DNA of 48,790 nucleotides from positions 1-48,790 of the IMG/VR virus record IMGVR_UViG_3300044614_001056; one strand, 5' to 3'. Below, one piece after another: positions 43,547 through 48,790 of this stretch. Each line of letters opens with the position of its first letter. Within the stretch, counting starts at the first letter, position 1. The notes beneath the pieces are model-generated. The model searched no databases. It was not told the DNA's origin and saw nothing but the letters and a program-made list of their open reading frames with translations. Made by a program: the position numbers and the translations under genes. Origin of the DNA: a virus.

Positions 43547-44164
43547 ATGGGATACTGCTTTGACATCACAGACTCTAGTTTCCACATCGAGGAACGACAC
43601 TACCCCGACATGATGGATCACCTCATCCAGTTTCACAATCGGCTGATCGCGCAGAAGGTGGAAGTCAAGTGGGTGGATCTGCCGGCGGCGCTGTCGCTGC
43701 TCGAAGCCGGTGATCTGATTGGATTCTTCGCTGCGTGGAACTACGAGGTCAAGATCGACATCACGACCGGCGATATCGTGGATATCACCACGATGGCAGA
43801 GAAGATCGCCGACGAGGAGAAGCTGTGGGAACAGATTGCGCCTTGGGTGGTGGATTGCTCATACATCCAATGCCACGGAGAAGACGGAGCGTATTGGCGT
43901 TGGGTGTGGCGTGAAGGTGCCTACTACTATGTGGAGGCAACCCTGCGCTTCGATGACCCCATCGACTGTGGCTACCGCATCGTCAATGCCAACATGATGG
44001 ACGACGAACTCCGCGTCGCTCGCAAGGCTGTTGGGTACGACGAAGATCAGGTGCCGCTGAAGCCAGATCCGGTGACCACGCTCAACGAGATCATCAACAG
44101 CATCCACCAACCGATTGACACGCAGTACGCTCTGAACGCACTCCGAACGAAGGGAACGACATGA
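43547..44164 (+). CDS. Phage protein of unknown function
   Basis: A 205-residue protein. 'GYCFDITDSSFHIEERHYPD' begins a mixed fold; the middle 'GEDGAYWRWVWREGAYYYVE' is aromatic-rich, a pattern I associate with small phage-only domains. The C terminus is helical. It lies 15 bp after the kinase-like gene and overlaps the next by 4 bp, so the two are likely co-translated. Confidence 0.6.
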   Translation: MGYCFDITDSSFHIEERHYPDMMDHLIQFHNRLIAQKVEVKWVDLPAALSLLEAGDLIGFFAAWNYEVKIDITTGDIVDITTMAEKIADEEKLWEQIAPWVVDCSYIQCHGEDGAYWRWVWREGAYYYVEATLRFDDPIDCGYRIVNANMMDDELRVARKAVGYDEDQVPLKPDPVTTLNEIINSIHQPIDTQYALNALRTKGTT

Positions 44165-44577
44165 CGCCACTAGTGACCGGAACAAAATCTGCAATGCACG
44201 CCGACATCATCACCGACATGGAGTATTTGGCTGCCGAGATGGTGGCAGGTAAGATTTCAATCCTGCGCGGAACTCACATCGAGGTGCAACTGACCAATCT
44301 GCTTCTCAAGGCAGCCAGAACGGTTCGAGATCAGCAGTATCAGATCATCGAGCTTGAGGAAGCCAATACGGCACTCGCCCGCACCGCGGTCCCCGATACG
44401 GTCGAGGGAATAAGCGATCACTACCAGCAGCTGATCGTGGAGAACGAGAAACTGAAGAAGCGTAATGCCAACCAAGCGGCATTGATCGACGCCATCAATC
44501 AGGGACGAGCAAAGAAAGTCGCCGGTGGTGGTTGGACACACGACAACATCCCACACACAGAGGTAACCAGCCCATGA
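44161..44577 (+). CDS. Coiled-coil protein, unknown
   Basis: A 138-residue protein with helical segments and a coiled coil 'YQQLIVENEKLKKRNANQAA'. The C terminus is Gly-rich. ATGA overlaps on both sides couple it to its neighbours. No family recognised. Confidence 0.55.
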   Translation: MTPLVTGTKSAMHADIITDMEYLAAEMVAGKISILRGTHIEVQLTNLLLKAARTVRDQQYQIIELEEANTALARTAVPDTVEGISDHYQQLIVENEKLKKRNANQAALIDAINQGRAKKVAGGGWTHDNIPHTEVTSP

Positions 44578-44978
44578 GCAAGCCACAGCCAGACATCTTT
44601 CAACCCATCACCGAAGCCACCGCGCTTGAGCATGAACTCTCCATCATGCTCAACGCCAAACAGGTTGTCGATCACTTCATGCCAGTCCCCGGCTCCTACC
44701 CACCAGGCCCTCAAGTGGCCAAAGCCGTCCGCGTCATTCAGGCGCTGATGATCTTGGTACACGCCCAGCAGAAGGTCGTCATCGAAGCAGAGAATGCCCT
44801 TCAGCCCACTCTAGACCAACTGGGTGATACCAAGATGGCTCTCAAGGAAGCCGAACAGCGTGTCGTTGCTGTAGAGAAGATGAGGGATGACGCCGAACAA
44901 CTCTACAACGATCTGCTCGTACAGATGGCCAATTTGGAGCAGGGTATTCACGACGAGTACAACTCCCTACAGAGCTAA
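44574..44978 (+). CDS. Coiled-coil protein, unknown
   Basis: A 134-residue protein from ATG 44574 (overlaps the previous stop by 4 bp; GAGG 10 nt upstream). A 'VPGSYPPGPQVAKAVRVIQA' hinge separates two helical parts; the second half is a long coiled coil ('ALKEAEQRVVAVEKMRDDAE'). Last gene before the module's terminator. Confidence 0.55.
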   Translation: MSKPQPDIFQPITEATALEHELSIMLNAKQVVDHFMPVPGSYPPGPQVAKAVRVIQALMILVHAQQKVVIEAENALQPTLDQLGDTKMALKEAEQRVVAVEKMRDDAEQLYNDLLVQMANLEQGIHDEYNSLQS

Positions 44979-44998
44979 CCAAGGTCTTCATGTGATTG

Positions 44999-45034
44999 CC
45001 CCCGGCATACCGTAACTGGATGTCGGGGGTTTTG
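44999..45034 (+). terminator. Rho-independent terminator
   Basis: CCCCCGGCAT/ATGTCGGGGG stem (one internal mismatch), 11-nt loop, then TTTTGC. It closes the GC-rich operon. Confidence 0.85.
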
Positions 45035-45112
45035 CATTTGGTCCTGCCAAACGGCGACAGCGCCGGCGCCAGAGTCTACAGCACCCTTTGGCGGAATAAA
45101 AATGATCGTCGA

Positions 45113-45482
45113 AATAGTTCTGGCTCCCGTTTGGCGCGCGGTCGAAGCCGGCATTTCACCCTAATACAGTCTAAATCCATGTCGAGCCAATCGACATAGC
45201 TCGAGCTAACCCAGATATTCCGTTTAATTAGTTCTGGCGCTCAAAAACCCCTAGATTTACAGGGGCCACAAGGCAAAGTTTCCCAGGTTTTAGATTTAAT
45301 AGTTCTGGCGAGCACGAGAAGACGCTCGCCAAATGGAAGTTTTACGACCCGGGCTGTCAAAACTGCCGTTCGATTGGAAGTTTAGCCATTTGGCGCACGC
45401 ATTGGCTCCAGAACCAGCTCGAGCAGGTGGAGCCAAAACAATTATAACTTGATACTCGGGGTGGCTCCTATATACTAGGAAC
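45113..45482. repeat. Intergenic repeats sharing AGTTCTGGC / ATTGGAAGTT
   Basis: This 370-bp gap has no gene. It holds AATAGTTCTGGC-type copies at 45113, 45227 and 45298 and TGGAAGTT copies near 45333 and 45371, which share the core of the array at 46009-46283. A GGCGAGC/GCTCGCC hairpin lies at 45307-45330. A promoter for the next gene occupies the right end. Confidence 0.65.
45449..45476 (+). promoter_or_regulatory. Sigma70-type promoter of the metalloprotease gene
   Basis: TTGATA (45449-45454), 16-bp spacer, TATACT (45471-45476), 6 nt before ATG 45483: start predicted on or next to the A of AUG. Confidence 0.75.
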
Positions 45483-45905
45483 ATGAAGAGTACAGACCGA
45501 CGAGTTCTGGCTTTCATAAGTCAACTGCGCGAGGAGTGCCGCGCAGCCGGTGTTCGCATCATCTTCAAAAATGTCGCCAAATTGCGCGACTGGGATGACA
45601 AAAACAAAAAAACTCTGGATGGCTACTTTGTTCACCCAACAAAAAAATATTCTGGTTACATCATAGTAGCTACCAAAGTACCTCTTCCTAAACTTTTACA
45701 CACTTTGGCGCATGAATACGTCCATTTTTTGCAATGGCGCGCCAAAAAACCATCATTTTACACGTGGTCTTACCTCGCCCACGAAAATATTACTGAAAAA
45801 TCTGCGATTCGGCTCCTCGAAGCACATAATTTGCCCATAAACCTTCGAGTTCGCAGGAAAAAGTCCAGAGCCTACATCAAAAAACTGAAGTCTGAGGGAT
45901 TCTAA
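45483..45905 (+). CDS. Small zinc metalloprotease-like protein (HExxH)
   Basis: A 140-residue protein. 'LLHTLAHEYVHFLQW' contains H77-E-Y-V-H81, the zinc-binding helix of SprT/ImmA-type minimal peptidases, followed by 'HENITEKSAIRLLE', which may supply a third ligand. The C terminus is basic ('RVRRKKSRAYIKKLKSEGF'), suggesting nucleic-acid binding. No SD is present and the promoter geometry predicts a leaderless mRNA. It is isolated between two repeat-rich noncoding blocks. Confidence 0.7.
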   Translation: MKSTDRRVLAFISQLREECRAAGVRIIFKNVAKLRDWDDKNKKTLDGYFVHPTKKYSGYIIVATKVPLPKLLHTLAHEYVHFLQWRAKKPSFYTWSYLAHENITEKSAIRLLEAHNLPINLRVRRKKSRAYIKKLKSEGF

Positions 45906-45913
45906 CTGGAATT

Positions 45914-45997
45914 CATCGACAGCGACACTCTAGACACTCAGGGTTTTCTCTGAAATACCCGTCGCTTCGCGGAGTGTCTAGAGTGTCGCTGTCGATG
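45914..45997. repeat. 26-bp perfect inverted repeat
   Basis: Arms at 45914-45939 and 45972-45997 are perfectly complementary; each contains GACACTCTAGACACTC or its complement. The 32-bp centre includes short GGGT/ACCC and CG-TT-CG self-pairings. It begins 9 bp after the metalloprotease stop. It lacks a T-run, so it is more than an ordinary terminator. Confidence 0.85.
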
Positions 45998-46008
45998 CGC
46001 GCGTTTGG

Positions 46009-46283
46009 CGACTGGAAGTTCTCGATGAGTCGCTCTTAAAACGTGTATGACTCGATTGGAAGTTCTGGCGTGCACTGTCCGAATCGAAGTTTTCACACAG
46101 TGCCGGCGATTGGAAGTTCGATTGGAAGTTTTAGAGTACCTCAGCTCGACATGCGCGATTGGAAGTTTTGGCTTCACAAAACTTTTTGGAGTTCGATTGG
46201 AAGTTCCCAGAGGCCAAATAGAATTCGCCCCATTCGAATGGAAGTTCTAGCACATTACTGCCACCCCAGAACGATTGGAAGTT
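46009..46283. repeat. Array of eight CGATTGGAAGTT repeats
   Basis: Copies (allowing one change) start at 46009, 46053, 46107, 46119, 46156, 46194, 46235 and 46272, all in the same orientation. Spacing is 37-54 bp except for the abutting pair at 46107/46119. Most continue as TTYTGG. There is no gene in 45906-46313. Iteron, partition or regulator-binding array are the options. Confidence 0.8.
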
Positions 46284-46313
46284 CTGGGATACATACTGGT
46301 AAAGGAGTACATT

Positions 46314-46598
46314 ATGCCGGCGTATGATTACCAATGCAGTAAGTGTGAGAGAGTCTGGGAAGAGATCCGTAAGATCGCAGAACACGACGAACCCGAGAGG
46401 CTTCCGTGTCCCCATTGCGGCAAGAAGAAGTGCGTACAACAGGTGGTCTTAGAGGCCCCTGCGATGGCAATGGACACTAATCACCGTATAGATGGGAAGG
46501 CTAAGGGTGGCTTTAAAGATGTGATGAGTAAGATTGCTGATTCTGCGGGCGTCAAAGGTGGCAAGTTAGAGAAGGCGATTCGTCGCAGATACCTCTAA
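46314..46598 (+). CDS. FmdB-type zinc-ribbon protein
   Basis: A 94-residue protein from ATG 46314 with GGAG 7 nt upstream. 'MPAYDYQCSKCERVWEEIRK' and 'PCPHCGKKKCVQQVV' give the C-x2-C ... C-x2-C zinc ribbon of the FmdB/regulatory-protein family. The C-terminal half is basic ('SAGVKGGKLEKAIRRRYL'). First gene right of the repeat array; the base composition is intermediate between the island and the AT-rich right end. Confidence 0.75.
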   Translation: MPAYDYQCSKCERVWEEIRKIAEHDEPERLPCPHCGKKKCVQQVVLEAPAMAMDTNHRIDGKAKGGFKDVMSKIADSAGVKGGKLEKAIRRRYL

Positions 46599-46648
46599 TC
46601 CCCCAACAAACACCGAATCTGGCCCCCAGACCCCCATATATTTCACAT

Positions 46649-46656
46649 TATAAATA
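46649..46656 (+). promoter_or_regulatory. T4-type late promoter box
   Basis: Perfect TATAAATA on the plus strand, about 50 bp before ATG 46708, heading the right-end gene series. Confidence 0.75.
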
Positions 46657-46707
46657 CCCATAGATTTCAAAAATGTTAACAAATTAAAGAAACTAAAGGA
46701 TCTAACC

Positions 46708-47202
46708 ATGTCAGACATAGTAAAGAAATACCAACACTACTTCGCAGAATCTACTCGCTTACAAGAACTCGTCAATGAACAGGCTGCTTATATTGCAGAA
46801 CTAGAGGAGGCAGTATTGGCTCTCTCTGAGGATTACTTTGATTCTGATGAAGCCTCTCGGGCAAGTAGAGCAAATGTTAAAAAGGCTACGAAAGTATTGG
46901 GTGCAAAATCACCAGCCGCAAAGGCAGTAGCACAAACTCATGCTGCTATTGTAAAAAGTCCTAGAGCATACGGTATTTCTGATGATGAGTTGGGTCGCCG
47001 AGAAGGTGACGAGTTTGACGTTCTTGGTAGACCATTTACTGGAAAACCAACATTGACTCCAATTACACCAAAGGCTTATGATGGTTATGATGTTGAACGC
47101 GCATATAGTGGAAAAGAAAAAGGAATAAATTTGGGATCTATTGATAAGGCTGCAAAAGCAATCGAAGCGATTAAAGGTAAAGCCAAAGGTAAAAAGAGAT
47201 AA
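46708..47202 (+). CDS. Late-type coiled-coil protein, unknown
   Basis: A 164-residue protein from ATG 46708 with AAAGGA 7 nt upstream. 'IVKKYQHYFAESTRLQELVN' then a coiled coil 'QAAYIAELEEAVLALSEDYF'; the second half is Lys-rich with 'DVLGRPFTGKPTLTPITPKA'. It resembles virion-associated proteins of marine T4-like phages but has no assigned role. First gene of a closely packed set. Confidence 0.6.
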   Translation: MSDIVKKYQHYFAESTRLQELVNEQAAYIAELEEAVLALSEDYFDSDEASRASRANVKKATKVLGAKSPAAKAVAQTHAAIVKSPRAYGISDDELGRREGDEFDVLGRPFTGKPTLTPITPKAYDGYDVERAYSGKEKGINLGSIDKAAKAIEAIKGKAKGKKR

Positions 47203-47204
47203 AC

Positions 47205-47783
47205 ATGGACAATCTAAACAACGACATCATGCAAGCATTGGCTCAAGCATATATGAATATGCTTGCTGAAAGCCACACCCACGAACAACTCATGAAACTC
47301 TCTGTTGAGAAGTTGAAAGAACTCAAGGCCGAATATGTAAAAAAGATCGGTGAGGCTGAAGGCGAAGAGAAAGAGAAGCACCAAAAGGAATTGGCTAACA
47401 TTGAGGACATTTTGGCTTCCCGTAAGGATGACAAGGATGAGAAGGAAGAAGTCGAAGAGGCTTATCGTCTTACTCCCGAAAGAGAAAAGGTATTGGATAA
47501 GGCTGATGCAGACGCACAAGTTTCATTGGACAAATCTATTGGCTCTGCAAATAAAGATGAAGCCATAAAGGCACTTGGCAGGTCAACAAGAGCAGAAATC
47601 CTCCGTCAGTTGTCAAAGCCAAAGAAAACAGGTGCATGGGCGGGATCATCCGACGACGATCTAAAATCAACATTGAACTATGCGCGGAAATCACAACTTG
47701 GTGAATCTGCTAAAGAGATTGTACAAAATATCAGTGAATGGATGAAGAATATGAAAGGTAAGAAGAATGGCAAGAGTAAGTAA
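47205..47783 (+). CDS. Late-type charged helical protein, unknown
   Basis: A 192-residue protein. The N terminus 'DIMQALAQAYMNMLAESHTH' is followed by highly charged Lys/Glu helices to residue about 90 and a 'SDDDLKSTLNYARKSQLGES' segment. The C terminus is Lys-rich. It starts 2 bp after the preceding stop and overlaps the next small gene by 17 bp. Confidence 0.6.
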   Translation: MDNLNNDIMQALAQAYMNMLAESHTHEQLMKLSVEKLKELKAEYVKKIGEAEGEEKEKHQKELANIEDILASRKDDKDEKEEVEEAYRLTPEREKVLDKADADAQVSLDKSIGSANKDEAIKALGRSTRAEILRQLSKPKKTGAWAGSSDDDLKSTLNYARKSQLGESAKEIVQNISEWMKNMKGKKNGKSK

Positions 47784-47892
47784 TAAGGGTAAGGGTCGTG
47801 GTGGTTTCAAGCATGTAACCAAGCGCAATCGTCATTGGATGGCTCAAGTGAAATCAACCAATCGTAAAACCGATTTAGCGAGAAAATCATGA
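47767..47892 (+). CDS. 41-residue basic protein, unknown
   Basis: ATG 47767 to TGA 47892: 'MARVSNKGKGRGGFKHVTKR' and 'NRHWMAQVKSTNRK'. Very basic, Gly/Lys/Arg-rich like a nucleic-acid-binding peptide. It ends in an ATGA overlap with the next gene, which supports it being real. Confidence 0.6.
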   Translation: MARVSNKGKGRGGFKHVTKRNRHWMAQVKSTNRKTDLARKS

Positions 47893-48152
47893 ACAAGAAA
47901 GAACTATTTCAAAGAATAAAGCAACTAAAAGAATCTCGTCAGTTGAACGAACACGTTCCACTTGATGATGAAGAGGGTGGCATGGCTATGGGTGAGTTGA
48001 AAACTAGTGCTGAAGCGGCAAATGAAATTGCTGGAATGTTGCAAAACAACACTCAACTTGAAGCATGGGTTCAAAGCAAGATAACCAAGGCTAAAGATTA
48101 CTTGGTTTCTGTTCGTGATTATCTGAAGAGTAACCCAGATGCAAAAGAATGA
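47889..48152 (+). CDS. Small helical protein, unknown
   Basis: An 87-residue protein: 'KKELFQRIKQLKESRQLNEH', an acidic stretch 'PLDDEEGG' and the helical 'SAEAANEIAGMLQNNTQLEA' with 'WVQSKITKAKDYL'. This pattern recurs in small proteins of marine T4-like phages. It overlaps both neighbours by 4-14 bp. Confidence 0.6.
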   Translation: MNKKELFQRIKQLKESRQLNEHVPLDDEEGGMAMGELKTSAEAANEIAGMLQNNTQLEAWVQSKITKAKDYLVSVRDYLKSNPDAKE

Positions 48153-48309
48153 TATTGAAGAATACATAAAAGATATAAGACAAGCAATTGCAAGAGAAAC
48201 AGCAAGGACTCCTGCAAGCAACAAACCATCACCATCTGACATCTTGCTTGCTGCAAGAGAGATGATGAAAAGAGCAAAAGATGCAAGATCCAACAAAAGC
48301 AATCGCTGA
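48139..48309 (+). CDS. 56-residue helical protein, unknown
   Basis: ATG 48139 to TGA 48309: 'MQKNDIEEYIKDIRQAIARE' and 'SPSDILLAAREMMKRAKDAR', alternating acidic and basic helices. It overlaps the preceding gene by 14 bp and the next by 29 bp. No family recognised. Confidence 0.55.
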   Translation: MQKNDIEEYIKDIRQAIARETARTPASNKPSPSDILLAAREMMKRAKDARSNKSNR

Positions 48310-48469
48310 AGCATACACAAAACAAGTTCTTTTTGAGCAATGGGCATCTTCAAAACAAAATGACATTGTTGAAGCAATTTCATTGTTTGAAGAAGAAAAT
48401 GGTGTAGAATTAACCGAAGAGCAAATCAAGTTCGTAGTAGAATCATTTTTAACTGAATCATATCAATGA
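48281..48469 (+). CDS. 62-residue acidic helical protein, unknown
   Basis: 'DPTKAIAEAYTKQVLFEQWA' and 'FEEENGVELTEEQIKFVVES', acidic and helical. Ends with an ATGA overlap with the final gene. The same small-gene style as its neighbours suggests one late operon. Confidence 0.55.
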   Translation: MQDPTKAIAEAYTKQVLFEQWASSKQNDIVEAISLFEEENGVELTEEQIKFVVESFLTESYQ

Positions 48470-48790
48470 GATCATTTCGTCAACATATGAGCGGTGGATA
48501 TGTTCCACCAACCCCAGAAGAGCGGGCAGAATTAGCACGCGAGCGTGCTGCACATTTTGAAAGACAAATTGCTGGCAGCAAAATGACCGATTTTGATCGT
48601 GGACAATACACAGAGATTGGTCATGCTGCAACTACTGGCGGTATTGGTAGCAACGCCGATACAGAACTCTGGGTTCACCACGACGACAAGATTCTAAAGA
48701 AAAGATTACCTTCATGGCGTCCACACGGCGCACACCATGATGTTTTTGGTATGGGTGAGTTGAACTATCCAGAGGGTGGTCCTCGCAAAC
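48466..48790 (+). CDS. Late-type protein with MRSFRQHM start (partial)
   Basis: The gene starts at ATG 48466, overlapping the previous stop by 4 bp, and runs off the right edge after 108 codons. The N terminus 'MRSFRQHMSGGYVPPTPEER' has the same M-[KR]-x-F-x-Q-[YH]-[LM] opening as the 20696 and 32408 genes. A His/Gly-rich second part includes 'WVHHDDKILKKRLPSWRPHG'. Function unknown; possibly a virion cargo protein. Confidence 0.6.
   Translation, partial: MRSFRQHMSGGYVPPTPEERAELARERAAHFERQIAGSKMTDFDRGQYTEIGHAATTGGIGSNADTELWVHHDDKILKKRLPSWRPHGAHHDVFGMGELNYPEGGPRK

Noticed and set aside
46009-46283. A CRISPR array
   Set aside because: The repeat core is only about 12 bp and varies, one pair is abutting, and no cas gene is present.
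45996-46439. Several frames of 65-102 codons through the repeat array
   Set aside because: They are translations of the repeats themselves and lack ribosome sites.

Overview
The window is part of a large T4-like (myovirus) phage genome. The left end carries recognisable T4-type baseplate and tail genes: gp5, gp27, gp53, a gp48/54-like protein, head-completion gp4, tail tube gp19, the gp26 family and a tape measure. These are followed by gp32 (ssDNA-binding protein) and a gp33-like late-transcription coactivator next to it, as in T4. The host is probably Gram-negative: the phage encodes a signal-peptide-bearing outer-membrane beta-barrel and a protein with a PEP-CTERM-like tail. No integrase or lysogeny gene was seen.

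Layout. (1) 1-7464: virion genes on both strands around a 25-bp divergent start region, including a likely -1 frameshift in the gp26-type gene just before the tape measure. (2) 7521-8737: gp32 and gp33. (3) 8727-18194: a tightly overlapping operon of sugar-nucleotide enzymes, glycosyltransferases and methyltransferases, with a PD-(D/E)XK nuclease upstream. (4) 18856-20700: small genes plus a short segment matching 23S rRNA domain IV. (5) 20717-29473: 15 tRNA genes and a circularly permuted two-piece tmRNA interleaved with small genes (SpoU methyltransferase, receiver-like protein, deaminase, membrane proteins). (6) 29474-35500: GMP reductase, small late-type genes, the outer-membrane protein and a nuclease-like protein. 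(7) About 35.7-45.0 kb: a GC-rich module with its own sigma70 promoters, led by a divergent pair, a metallopeptidase-VWA protein and a MoxR-type AAA+ ATPase. The ATPase's N-terminal domain recurs in two stand-alone small proteins. (8) 45.0-46.3 kb: a repeat-dense region (12-bp CGATTGGAAGTT repeats and a 26-bp inverted repeat) around a small metalloprotease gene. (9) 46.3 kb to the end: AT-richer small genes behind a T4-type late promoter.

Regulation. Early-type genes have good TTGACN-N16/17-TATAAT promoters, often buried in the 3' end of the preceding gene. Late-type genes have the T4 late box TATAAATA, in keeping with the gp33 homologue. Several genes start exactly where transcription should start, or 3-4 nt after a tRNA 3' end with no Shine-Dalgarno sequence, so leaderless translation may be common here.

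Most notable: the 23S-like fragment with a late promoter on its antisense strand; the permuted tmRNA; tRNA-punctuated leaderless genes; the GC-rich MoxR/VWA module with its repeated adaptor domain; the iteron-like array; and the putative tail-gene frameshift. Family assignments rest on motif recognition from memory, without database searches.
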